Source: Flavobacterium fluvii
Lineage (GTDB): Bacteria > Bacteroidota > Bacteroidia > Flavobacteriales > Flavobacteriaceae
Direction of reading: 5' to 3'
Length of the DNA: 64,000 nucleotides
Assembly: GCF_900129545.1 (NCBI RefSeq)
Contig: NZ_FQWB01000003.1
Span: 1 to 64,000, forward strand
Shown here: positions 9,381 through 18,375 of the stretch, one piece after another
Position numbering within the stretch: the first letter of the stretch is position 1
Layout of the letters: each line of letters opens with the position of its first letter
Notes under the pieces: model-generated
What the model was told of the DNA's origin: nothing
Databases searched by the model: none
What the model saw: the letters and a program-made list of their open reading frames with translations, nothing else
Translations under genes and position numbers: made by a program

Positions 9381-9863
9381 TTATAAAAACTTTTTGTCAA
9401 ACATAAAAGGAAGCAGGTTTTTTAGGGATGCCGATTTGTAAATAGCGCCTACTTCTCCCATAAAATAAATTTCAATGGGAACTTCTTGTTTAATCTCATA
9501 TTCCGCCATGGATTGTCGGCAAGATCCGCAAGGAGGTATGGGAGTATTAGTTGTATTCGTATCTGAAGCGGCACTTATGGCTATTTTTAAAATTTTTGCT
9601 TCGGGATAATTGGCTCCCGAATGAAATATAGCTACGCGTTCAGCACAAAGCCCCGAAGGATAAGCGGCGTTTTCTTGGTTTGAACCTAAAACAATTTTTC
9701 CATTATCCAACAAAAGTGCTGCGCCAACCTTGAATTTGGAGTAGGGGGCATAAGCTTTTTTCCTGACGGCTACGGCCTGTTCCATTAGATTTTGAACATC
9801 GGCTGGCAATTCTTGAATGGAATCAAAAACCGAAAATTGGGTTGTGATGGTGATGTCTTTCAT
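9381..9863 (-). CDS. cdd: Cytidine deaminase
   Basis: A zinc enzyme of 160 residues that deaminates cytidine and deoxycytidine to uridine forms in pyrimidine salvage. The zinc-site motifs are CAERVA and PPCGSCRQ, with the substrate-binding stretch YAPYSKFKVGAAL near residue 35. The reading frame can be extended 8 codons to a TTG at 9887, but the ATG at 9863 (MKDITITTQ) gives the natural N-terminus and is preferred. It follows porU-porV on the same strand but is separated from them by a strong terminator at 9967-10000, so it is probably transcribed alone. Confidence 0.95.
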   Translation of the reverse strand: MKDITITTQFSVFDSIQELPADVQNLMEQAVAVRKKAYAPYSKFKVGAALLLDNGKIVLGSNQENAAYPSGLCAERVAIFHSGANYPEAKILKIAISAASDTNTTNTPIPPCGSCRQSMAEYEIKQEVPIEIYFMGEVGAIYKSASLKNLLPFMFDKKFL

Positions 9864-9966
9864 CTGTTTGCTTTTATTGATTTTCAACGGTCAGATGGAA
9901 CTCGCAAATAACCAACCAGGTATTAATGAAATTTTTATATGCTCGTTTCATTCTTTTTATTGGAAA

Positions 9967-10000
9967 AAAAATCCAAATTTCAAATGAAATTTGGATTTTT
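9967..10000 (-). terminator. Terminator of the porU-porV operon
   Basis: A 16-bp perfect inverted repeat (AAAAATCCAAATTTCA / TGAAATTTGGATTTTT) lies 20 nt past the porV stop. On the minus strand it ends in a run of T. Confidence 0.85.
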
Positions 10001-10020
10001 GATTATGGGTTAACTATTTG

Positions 10021-11217
10021 CTAATATTCTTCGTATTTGTCTCCAAAATTAAATGTAAGCGAGAATCGCAAAGTGTTTTCTAACGGATTTTTGACTTTTC
10101 CTGAAGAGAACAGGTAAGAAACATCCACTTTTACTACATTGTATTTGAATCCTGCTCCAAGGGAGAAAAATTGTCTGGCACCTTTGTCTGGGCTTTCATG
10201 AAAATACCCCATTCGCATAGAAAACGAGTCTTGGTACAAATATTCGGCTCCTGCGGAATAGGTGATTTCTTTTAATTCTTCGCTAAAACCGCCTGGTGCA
10301 TCAGTGAAGGATTGAAAAACTCCTGAAAACCATCCAATGGATCTATATTCTTCACTGGCAAGGTCATAGTCTGTTGAATCAACATTGCCGTCTCCATCCA
10401 TGTCAACTCCTTCATAACCACCATTACTATAATATACTTGTGGGGTTGGTACTAATAGTTTATTGAATTCAACGTTCAAGGCTACCTTGTTGTAATCGTC
10501 CAATATAAAATCAAAACCAGTTCCCACTTTTAAATTGGCAGGCAAAAAGTTGTTGCTGAATTCTGTATTGTCGTAGCTGATTTTTGGCCCTAAATTTTGA
10601 ATGTTGAATCCAGCTCTCCATCTACCGTTAAAGTCGTTATAGGCGACTTCTTCTGATTGGAAAAATCCGGCAACATCTATGGCGAAAGAACTTGCCGAAG
10701 AAGCGTCACCTGCGTCTGAAGCTACTTTCAAATTAGAATTTATGTATCTAGCGCCAATGGCCATCGAGAATTTTTCGCTCAATTTTAAGGAATAAGACCC
10801 ATCAAAAGCAAACTCGCTAGGAGAGACTATTCTTGGAATTTCGTTTGGATCGCCAGTTTCTCGTAATTCGATGTTGCCCAATCCGAAAAATCTAAAACTT
10901 CCCGCAAAAGCACTTCTTTCGTTTAATCTGTTGTAATAGGTCAATTGTCCCAAGGAAATGTCGTTTACCAAGTCAGTAAGATAAGGCGTGTAGCTTATCG
11001 AAAATCCTTGTTTGTCCAGGGCAAAGGCATATTTTGCAGGATTCCATTGTTGCGAAAAAGTATCGGCTGAACTAGCTACTCCATTGTCTGCCATACCTGC
11101 AGCCCTGGCATCGGCAGCCACCAATAAAAACGGAACACCTGTGGTGATAGGATTCTCTTGTGCTTTTGCAAATGAAATTATAAATAAGCAGATAAAAAGT
11201 AGTAGTGTTTTTTTCAT
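10021..11217 (-). CDS. porV: Type IX secretion outer-membrane protein PorV
   Basis: A 398-residue outer-membrane beta-barrel (FadL-like) of the type IX secretion system (also called LptO). PorV collects cargo carrying a C-terminal signal and hands it to the sortase PorU on the cell surface. It has a signal peptide (residues 1-19, ending AKA-QE) and the hallmark N-terminus TGVPFLLVAADARAAGMAD at about residues 26-44, followed by SQQWNPAKYAF. It lies 39 nt after porU on the same strand, the usual porU-porV order in flavobacteria. It ends in the strand motif RFSLTFNFGD near the C-terminus. Confidence 0.95.
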   Translation of the reverse strand: MKKTLLLFICLFIISFAKAQENPITTGVPFLLVAADARAAGMADNGVASSADTFSQQWNPAKYAFALDKQGFSISYTPYLTDLVNDISLGQLTYYNRLNERSAFAGSFRFFGLGNIELRETGDPNEIPRIVSPSEFAFDGSYSLKLSEKFSMAIGARYINSNLKVASDAGDASSASSFAIDVAGFFQSEEVAYNDFNGRWRAGFNIQNLGPKISYDNTEFSNNFLPANLKVGTGFDFILDDYNKVALNVEFNKLLVPTPQVYYSNGGYEGVDMDGDGNVDSTDYDLASEEYRSIGWFSGVFQSFTDAPGGFSEELKEITYSAGAEYLYQDSFSMRMGYFHESPDKGARQFFSLGAGFKYNVVKVDVSYLFSSGKVKNPLENTLRFSLTFNFGDKYEEY

Positions 11218-11256
11218 TGGTTTAAAAAAAATTGATGGAACAAATATAGTATTTTA

Positions 11257-14200
11257 TTAAAGTATTACAAGTTTTTCAAATTTCTCGGTTTTTGTGTTGG
11301 TCAAGTTCGATTTGACGCTGAGTTTATATACATAAACTCCTTTTCCTATCCTGTTTCCAAAATCATCTTTGCCGTCCCAAGTGATATCTTTAGATAAAAA
11401 TCCTTCGGTGGTAATGATTTGATTTTTTGTCCAAACTATCTTTCCGGTTATGGTCATCACCTGAACCTGAACTTCTAGGGGTTCATAAGGTCTGTTGTGT
11501 GAAAACCAAAATTCGGTATAATTGACAAATGGGTTGGGATAATTCAACACATGGGTCAATGTTATCGATTCGTTGCCAACGACTACAAACTGAATCTCGG
11601 CAGTTATGGGGTTGTTGTAAACATCCCATCCTTTGAACGTGATGGTGTGCAGGCCAACAGCCAAATTCCGTAAAGGAAATCGAAGCGTTCCCTTGGTGTA
11701 ATCATCCAGGCTGGTTTGATAATAATCGTTCAAAACATAAGGATTTTCCACGTTACCATCCAGTATTGCCACCATATCATGCCCTATTCCGCTGGCCGTA
11801 TTTATTCCGCTTTCATCTTCAAGATGGGCTAGCAGGAATGGTGATTCGTTTGTTGTGCCACCTGAAACAAAAGTTTCGTCGTTCATATATAACTTCACTC
11901 TTGGACTTATATTGTCCACGACCGCATTTTCGTTTATTCCTCCAATTTTTATGCTGGTATCATAACCTGTTTGATTTTCGAAAACTTGATTTTTTTTAGC
12001 ATAAAAACTAATTTTTCCATTGGCTACAGGAACTCGGATGTCTCTCGGAACGATAAAACTAAATTCAAATTGACCATTGCTGACTGATGCATTCCCTCTA
12101 AAAATGGTTTCTCCCAATTCGTTGAAATTCATGGGTGGACTGAATCCGTCATTGTTCAAGGTTGTTCTTGAGATTGTTTTGTCGAAAATGATGGTCGAAA
12201 GTTCTCCGTTATAATTTGTCATCGGGATGTTGTTTTCGTCTGTTATCTCACCTGATATTTTCATTTTTGCCAATGATTTGAAATCATCGATGGGTTGTGA
12301 TATTGGAACGTCGTTTACCTTTGTCAGTCTTATTTTTGGTTTTGGAATGGCCAACATCAAGGCCGGATCACCTAAATAAACCACGACATTTGTTGATGAA
12401 TTTGGATTGCTGTTTTTGGAAATCCTCAAGGCTTCGGCAATTGATGTATATTGGTTTGAGCCAAAAGAAAATAAATTTTTTGAAAAAACATCATTAAAAT
12501 TTTCGGCACTAAATTGTCCAATCTCGCGAATTGTGGTAATCATGGAAATGGCGCCTCCTTTTGGATTCCAATAAGTGTATTCGCCAGCCGTTGGTCTTGA
12601 AGGGTTGTCAAATCTCGAAAAATCACAGGTTATGGTTATGAATAAAGGATATTTATATTGATTGTTTAAATTTTGGCCATCCGATTTTTCCCAAATTCGC
12701 TCACCTGCCAAGCCGTCTTCGCCTCCATGACCCAAATAGTTGAATACCAAAGCTCCTTTTTCGAAGGAGCTGAATAGGTCGGTTCTTGCTTTTGGATAGC
12801 GATTTCCGCCAGCCGATGCTTCTTGAACATAGGAGTCCATTATTATTTTATTGGCATTCATGAACGGTTTTGCTGCGGTAATGGCATCGGCTAAATTATT
12901 TTGCCTGTTTTGCAAGCTGGTATCAGAAACTTTGTCGGAATCATCACAAATTATGGTGAAATTATTTCTCCAACTTCCGTATGATTTTAAATCATGGTAT
13001 TCCAGTACTTTGTTTACCATTTCTTCGGCTTGTGCAGTGTCATTGTTAAGCATTCTGCCCACGGCGATGTCTATTCCTCCAAAAGAATAAGTGATGTTTC
13101 CTTCGTCGGGATCCATTAATCCATAGAAGTCATCAGATGCAAAAGAAGATTCTCCAATAGTATTACTGTTTAAAGCATGATATATAGGTACGATATTGGT
13201 GTTGTTCGGGGTCCTGTTCTTGTAATCATAAGAAGCATCTCCAAAAAGGTTCACGTATTTCACTCTTTTTTCGGGTACTGAAGCGTTTTCATAAATGTAT
13301 TTAATACAGTTTCGAATGGCGGCGATATCTTGTTTTCCTGATGAAAATTCGGGATAAATAGTTTCAAGAGGTATTACTTTGACATTCAAGTTTGAATAAG
13401 AACGGTGAAAATTGGCCAATTTTTCGGCTTGGCTGGTTAAAAATGACGGACTGATGATTACGTAATCAATATCTTGAAATTGACCTTGGGCGTTTTTAAA
13501 AAGTGTTCCTTTCAAGTTCTGGTTAGCAATTTTTGTTTTGCTTGTTTTTAATGGGGTAAAATAATCTGAGGCGTCAATGGCGACATATTTTCTAAGTTCG
13601 CCGAGATTTGCTTTAAAAGAAAAGGATTCTTGATTTGAATTTTCTACTTTAGTTACATTATATATATCGGTAACATCCCAAATTCTGGAAAGACCAGTGG
13701 CATTCGAAATGTTGTAAGCTACAATTCCCGAGCTGGAACTTGATAAATTGTACTGAAACCTGAATTGTTTTCCGTATCCTTGAAGTTTTCTTTTAGCGTT
13801 AAGTTCAATTTTATCAAGGTAGCTTTTTGAAACTGGAACACCATTGTTGTCATAGGACAATTTAATCTTTACGCTTTCGGCTGCTGGAAAAGGAGTGTTG
13901 TTTGGTAGCTCGGCAGTGTTAAAAACAATGCTGCCTGCATTAGGGTTGAGTGCTGTTATTGGGATTGTTCCAATATCTTGTCCGTTTGCAGTAACCTTAA
14001 AAGAAGTATTCGTGAATGATGAGCTGGCGACATTAATATTGAGTCTGATGGGTGTTGCAGTGTCAATATTTGGAAAGTCAAACGTGAATTCCTGGTCTTG
14101 TTTGATGTCGAATGATTCGCCAAACCATTGCCTGCCAAGTCTGGCGATATTGACAAGGTCTAATTCGTGAAACTGGTAATCGTCAAAAGTGTTTAGGTTT

Positions 14201-15090
14201 AATGTGCTGATTCCGGTAGGCTGAACCATATTTGGAATTCTTTTTCCGTCGTTTCCTTGAACTGTTATATAATAATAGGACTTGGTGTCGTATAAATTAA
14301 CATTGGTTTGGCTCTCCTGGTTCCAAGTGTCAACACCTTCGGCATAAAAAAGGATATAATCCTCGTTGTTGAAAACACCATCACTTTCACCTACTATTTC
14401 AATGGTATTCTCGGTTAAATCGGTAGGGTAATAAATGCTGTTGGACAAGGGCAGCATTCTGCCTCCATTTCCATATAGTTTTATTTTTTTTGGATTGACC
14501 GAATTCAAATCAAGTCCCAATTGTTGTAAAAAGCTTTTGGAAATTTTATAAACACCAGATTTTTCAACATAAAATTGATACCAATCGCCAGAAGCCAAGA
14601 CAGAATTGTATATGACTCCCGTGGTTTTAGTTGTTTGCGAGATTCTTGAATTACCGCCGTTTATGGAATAGGAAAAAGACTTGATTCGTTTGAAACCCAG
14701 CTCGTCTTTTACAATAGGAGACAAGGTTAAAAAGGTTTGTTTTAAATCTCTTGATTGTGTTGATTTTAGGGATGGAGATGGTGTTTTAGGTATGTTTGTC
14801 GGGTCTAAGTCGCCAAGTTGCGATGGGGAAATAGACTCATAAATCACGTTTGTTATTTGAATGGGATTCTCGTTGAACGAGTTTGATTCTGATAGGTTTA
14901 AGGTGTAAAAAAGAGCCTTTTTGGAGGCGTTGTAATTATAGCAATTCCCTGTAAATTGGGGAATGTTGATTTTGACATCGCCAAAAGACATTTCTTGTTT
15001 TTCAAGCCATTCAATAGTTATGTCTCCTTTAATCTGTGCGAAAGAAACAAAGGGGATCAAGACTAAATAGACTAAAAATTTTTTTTTCAT
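11257..15090 (-). CDS. porU: Type IX secretion system sortase PorU
   Basis: A 1277-residue gingipain-like C25 peptidase that removes the C-terminal signal from type IX cargo and attaches cargo to the cell surface. It has a signal peptide (1-18), a beta-rich N-terminal region, the C25 domain (about 540-910) with the catalytic His near 788 (YLGHGGEDG) and Cys near 822 (ITCDFSR), and its own C-terminal type IX-like domain ending KTEKFEKLVIL. Length matches flavobacterial PorU. It is co-transcribed with porV and divergent from gldJ. Confidence 0.95.
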   Translation of the reverse strand: MKKKFLVYLVLIPFVSFAQIKGDITIEWLEKQEMSFGDVKINIPQFTGNCYNYNASKKALFYTLNLSESNSFNENPIQITNVIYESISPSQLGDLDPTNIPKTPSPSLKSTQSRDLKQTFLTLSPIVKDELGFKRIKSFSYSINGGNSRISQTTKTTGVIYNSVLASGDWYQFYVEKSGVYKISKSFLQQLGLDLNSVNPKKIKLYGNGGRMLPLSNSIYYPTDLTENTIEIVGESDGVFNNEDYILFYAEGVDTWNQESQTNVNLYDTKSYYYITVQGNDGKRIPNMVQPTGISTLNLNTFDDYQFHELDLVNIARLGRQWFGESFDIKQDQEFTFDFPNIDTATPIRLNINVASSSFTNTSFKVTANGQDIGTIPITALNPNAGSIVFNTAELPNNTPFPAAESVKIKLSYDNNGVPVSKSYLDKIELNAKRKLQGYGKQFRFQYNLSSSSSGIVAYNISNATGLSRIWDVTDIYNVTKVENSNQESFSFKANLGELRKYVAIDASDYFTPLKTSKTKIANQNLKGTLFKNAQGQFQDIDYVIISPSFLTSQAEKLANFHRSYSNLNVKVIPLETIYPEFSSGKQDIAAIRNCIKYIYENASVPEKRVKYVNLFGDASYDYKNRTPNNTNIVPIYHALNSNTIGESSFASDDFYGLMDPDEGNITYSFGGIDIAVGRMLNNDTAQAEEMVNKVLEYHDLKSYGSWRNNFTIICDDSDKVSDTSLQNRQNNLADAITAAKPFMNANKIIMDSYVQEASAGGNRYPKARTDLFSSFEKGALVFNYLGHGGEDGLAGERIWEKSDGQNLNNQYKYPLFITITCDFSRFDNPSRPTAGEYTYWNPKGGAISMITTIREIGQFSAENFNDVFSKNLFSFGSNQYTSIAEALRISKNSNPNSSTNVVVYLGDPALMLAIPKPKIRLTKVNDVPISQPIDDFKSLAKMKISGEITDENNIPMTNYNGELSTIIFDKTISRTTLNNDGFSPPMNFNELGETIFRGNASVSNGQFEFSFIVPRDIRVPVANGKISFYAKKNQVFENQTGYDTSIKIGGINENAVVDNISPRVKLYMNDETFVSGGTTNESPFLLAHLEDESGINTASGIGHDMVAILDGNVENPYVLNDYYQTSLDDYTKGTLRFPLRNLAVGLHTITFKGWDVYNNPITAEIQFVVVGNESITLTHVLNYPNPFVNYTEFWFSHNRPYEPLEVQVQVMTITGKIVWTKNQIITTEGFLSKDITWDGKDDFGNRIGKGVYVYKLSVKSNLTNTKTEKFEKLVIL

Positions 15091-15153
15091 TGTTTTTTTA
15101 ACGTGATTAATGGCGGATTATTACGATGAGTAAAAATATATTATTTCGTGTTA

Positions 15154-15180
15154 TTGCAAATAATAAAAAGTATATTTTTG
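15154..15180 (+). promoter_or_regulatory. Putative gldJ promoter
   Basis: TTG at 15154-15156 is followed after 16 nt by TATTTTTG at 15173-15180, an exact -7 match followed by C. A second weaker candidate (TTG at 15244, TATATTGC near 15269) lies closer to the gene. Either would serve gldJ at 15296. Confidence 0.4.
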
Positions 15181-15295
15181 CGTTAAGCTGTATAATTTAT
15201 CTGATAAATATACGGTTTTATATAAATTTTAAGAAATGGCGTTGCGGTTTAATGGTTAATTATTATATTGCACCACTAAATTATTACCTACTAAT

Positions 15296-16975
15296 ATGAA
15301 AGTAAAAAAAATTATTGCATTACAATTGATGTTGTCGATGATGCTGGTATTAGGTTTTGCTAGCTGTAGCAAAAAATCTAGTTCCAAAAACTCATCAAGA
15401 GCTACAGGTTGGAACGTAGACGGCAAAAAAGCTTCAAAGAAACAAGAAGCTGGTCCGGGATTGGTTTTTGTTGAAGGAGGAACTTTTACTATGGGTAAAG
15501 TTGAAGATGATGTTATGCACGATTGGAATAATACTTCGACACAACAACATGTTCAGTCCTTTTATATGGATGAAACTGAGGTGACAAATGCCATGTACTT
15601 AGAATACCTAGACTGGGTGAAAAATGTATTTCCACCAACCGACGAAAAATACAAAGATGTTTATAATGGTGTGGTTCCGGACACATTAGTCTGGAGAAAT
15701 AGATTGGGTTATAATGAAACGATGACCAACAACTATTTAAGACACCCTTCTTATGCCGAATATCCTGTTGTTGGGGTAAATTGGATTCAAGCTGTTGAAT
15801 TTGCCAAATGGAGAACACAACGTGTCAATGAATCATTGCTTGAAAAAAATGGGTACCTTAAAAAGAATGCCAAAACAAACGATGTTACTGCTGAGCAAAA
15901 TTTCGATACAGAAACTTATTTAGCTACTCCAACATCAGCTTATGGTGGAAATGCAGAAATTGTATTGCCAGGAAAAAAAGGAGCAAGAAAAGCACCTAAA
16001 TCAGGTAAAAATGGAACTGCGGCAGAACCAAAAAACATATATGCTCAGAGATCTTCAGGGATTTTGCTTCCTGAATATAGACTTCCTACCGAAGCAGAAT
16101 GGGAATACGCCGCTGCTGCCGATGTGGGACAAAGAGAATACAATATCTATAAAGGACAAAAGAAATATCCTTGGTCTGGAAGTTACACTCGTTCTGGAAA
16201 AAGACAAAGCAAAGGAGATCAATTGGCCAATTTCAAACAAGGAAACGGTGATTATGGTGGTATAGCAGGATGGTCAGATGACGGAGCCGATATTACCAAT
16301 AAAGTAAAAAGCTATCCAGCAAATGATTTCGGATTGTACGATATGGCAGGAAACGTAGCCGAATGGGTTCTGGATGTTTACAGACCAATTGTTGATAATG
16401 AAGCTAACGATTTCAATTATTTTAGAGGAAATCAATATACCAAAAATAAAATTGGAAAAGACGGTAAAATTGAAGTTATAACTACAGATAGCATTCAATA
16501 TAAGACTTTAAGCAATGGTAAAAAAGTTGCAACAAGTTTACCGGGTCAGATTGCCCAAGTTCCGGTTGATGAAAATGAAACTTATTTGAGGCAAAATTTC
16601 GATAAAAGTGACAACATCAACTATAGAGATGGAGATAAGCAATCAACTAAATTTTTTAATTTCGCAGATGCTGAATCTACCAATAAAAAAGCAAATGAGG
16701 GAAGAGATATGTACAACTCTCCTAAACACAATGTGTCGACAGATAGTTTAGGTAAAATGGTTAGAAAATACGACCAGTCAAGTAAAAGAACGACTTTGAT
16801 AAACGATAATGTAAGAGTTTACAAAGGAGGGTCTTGGAGAGACAGAGCGTATTGGTTGGATCCTGCACAAAGAAGGTATTTTCCACAAGATATGGCGACT
16901 GATTACATTGGGTTTAGATGCGCAATGTCAAAAGTTGGGGCTAAATCTGAAAAAAGAAAAACCGCTAGAAATTAA
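15296..16975 (+). CDS. gldJ: Gliding motility lipoprotein GldJ
   Basis: A 559-residue lipoprotein (lipobox LGFASC, acylated Cys about 24) required for gliding motility and for stability of other gliding and type IX components in Flavobacterium. It carries a formylglycine-generating-enzyme/sulfatase-modifying fold: FVEGGTFTMGKVEDD near residue 60, MDETEVTNAMYLEYLDW near 95, RLPTEAEWEYAAAAD near 260 and the C-terminal VYKGGSWRDRAYW...GFRCAMS block. In GldJ this fold is not thought to act as an FGE enzyme. It faces porU-porV divergently and is followed by a terminator and murF. Confidence 0.95.
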   Translation: MKVKKIIALQLMLSMMLVLGFASCSKKSSSKNSSRATGWNVDGKKASKKQEAGPGLVFVEGGTFTMGKVEDDVMHDWNNTSTQQHVQSFYMDETEVTNAMYLEYLDWVKNVFPPTDEKYKDVYNGVVPDTLVWRNRLGYNETMTNNYLRHPSYAEYPVVGVNWIQAVEFAKWRTQRVNESLLEKNGYLKKNAKTNDVTAEQNFDTETYLATPTSAYGGNAEIVLPGKKGARKAPKSGKNGTAAEPKNIYAQRSSGILLPEYRLPTEAEWEYAAAADVGQREYNIYKGQKKYPWSGSYTRSGKRQSKGDQLANFKQGNGDYGGIAGWSDDGADITNKVKSYPANDFGLYDMAGNVAEWVLDVYRPIVDNEANDFNYFRGNQYTKNKIGKDGKIEVITTDSIQYKTLSNGKKVATSLPGQIAQVPVDENETYLRQNFDKSDNINYRDGDKQSTKFFNFADAESTNKKANEGRDMYNSPKHNVSTDSLGKMVRKYDQSSKRTTLINDNVRVYKGGSWRDRAYWLDPAQRRYFPQDMATDYIGFRCAMSKVGAKSEKRKTARN

Positions 16976-16991
16976 TTTTTTACATCATAGT

Positions 16992-17019
16992 AATAAAAGC
17001 CCTTTTTAGGGCTTTTATT
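16992..17019 (+). terminator. gldJ terminator
   Basis: A 12-bp perfect stem (AATAAAAGCCCT / AGGGCTTTTATT) with a TTTT loop and a T-rich tail lies 17 nt after gldJ and 20 nt before murF. Confidence 0.85.
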
Positions 17020-17038
17020 GTTTTAATCATTTTATAAA

Positions 17039-18322
17039 ATGGATATTTCCCAAATTCATAGTTTGTTTTTGAAATGCAATGCTGTTTCTATAGATACTCG
17101 AAAAATAGAAACCAATTCATTGTTTGTCGCCATAAAAGGAGAAAATTTCGATGCCAATACATTTGCCAACGAAGCTCTCGAAAAAGGAGCTTCTTATGTA
17201 ATAATTGACAATGAAGATTATGTTGTTGACGATAGGACTATTTTGGTAAAAAACAGTTTGGCGACATTACAAGAACTGGCTAAATTTCATCGTCAGTATT
17301 TAAAATTACCAATAATTGCGCTTACCGGGAGCAATGGAAAAACAACAACAAAAGAACTGATCAATGTGGTTCTTTCCAAAAAGTATAACACAAAAGCAAC
17401 CGTTGGAAATTTAAACAATCATATTGGTGTTCCTTTGACCTTGTTGTCTTTTAATAGCAAAACCGAGGTGGGAATCGTGGAAATGGGGGCCAACCATAAA
17501 AAAGAAATTGAATTTTTATGTGAATTGGCAAAACCGGATTACGGATACATCACTAATTTTGGTAAAGCCCATTTAGAAGGTTTTGGCGGAGTGGAAGGAG
17601 TTATTCAAGCTAAAAGTGAAATGTATGAACATCTTTCCGAAAACCATAAATTAGCCTTCATCAATTTGGAAGACCCTATTCAGGTAGAAAAGTCCCGAAA
17701 AATGAATTCTTATTCCTTTGGTTTAAATAAAGAAGAGGCAGATGTCAATATTGCCTCCATAGCGGCCAATCCATTTGTGGAAATCTCTTTTTTCAATCTT
17801 CAGGTTAAGACGCATTTAATAGGGCTATACAATGCCAACAACATCAATGCTGCACTTGCTGTTGGAAAATATTTTGGGGTTGATGATTTAGCCATAAAAG
17901 AAGCTTTGGAGAGTTATATTCCCGAGAATAACAGGTCGCAGCTTTTGTCAAAAGGAACCAACCAAGTTATTTTGGATGCCTATAATGCCAATCCAAGTAG
18001 TATGGCAGTTGCCATTGAAAACTTTTTGCAATTGGATAATTTAAACAAGATTGTGATATTGGGCGATATGTTTGAGTTGGGAAATGAAAGTTGGCAGGAA
18101 CATAAAGTAATCGTGAATTCGCTTTTAAATAAAAAGGAGGTAATCTGTTACTTTATTGGAAAGGAATTCTATGCGAATGAAATCGATACTGATAATTTTC
18201 ATTTTTATGAAAGTTTCGAATCCTTTTCAGATTATTTGAAAAACATAAAAATAGAAAATAGCTCCATTTTAATCAAAGGCTCCAGAGGAATGGCCTTGGA
18301 AAGAACATTGGATTTTTTGTAG
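17039..18322 (+). CDS. murF: UDP-MurNAc-tripeptide:D-Ala-D-Ala ligase
   Basis: A 427-residue Mur ligase that adds D-alanyl-D-alanine to UDP-MurNAc-tripeptide, the last cytoplasmic step of the peptidoglycan precursor. The N-terminal domain has the MurF-type SIDTRKIETNSLFVAIKGE. The ATP-binding P-loop is TGSNGKTTTKEL (GSNGKTTT at 97-104), and the central domain has GNLNNHIGVPLTLL and EMGANHKKEIEF. The C-terminal domain has LDAYNANPSSM and LGDMFELG. Length is slightly short but normal for Bacteroidota. It lies 20 nt after the gldJ terminator, so it may depend on read-through or on a promoter inside that gap. Confidence 0.96.
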   Translation: MDISQIHSLFLKCNAVSIDTRKIETNSLFVAIKGENFDANTFANEALEKGASYVIIDNEDYVVDDRTILVKNSLATLQELAKFHRQYLKLPIIALTGSNGKTTTKELINVVLSKKYNTKATVGNLNNHIGVPLTLLSFNSKTEVGIVEMGANHKKEIEFLCELAKPDYGYITNFGKAHLEGFGGVEGVIQAKSEMYEHLSENHKLAFINLEDPIQVEKSRKMNSYSFGLNKEEADVNIASIAANPFVEISFFNLQVKTHLIGLYNANNINAALAVGKYFGVDDLAIKEALESYIPENNRSQLLSKGTNQVILDAYNANPSSMAVAIENFLQLDNLNKIVILGDMFELGNESWQEHKVIVNSLLNKKEVICYFIGKEFYANEIDTDNFHFYESFESFSDYLKNIKIENSSILIKGSRGMALERTLDFL

Positions 18323-18342
18323 TCAATAATCTATTAAAACTT

Positions 18343-18374
18343 AAAGCACCATCTAATACTGATGGTGCTTTTTT
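18343..18374. terminator. Bidirectional terminator, murF / PUL regulator
   Basis: An 11-bp perfect stem (AAAGCACCATC / GATGGTGCTTT), loop TAATACT, with a T tract on each strand. It sits in the 53-nt gap between two convergent genes. Confidence 0.85.
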
Positions 18375-18375
18375 A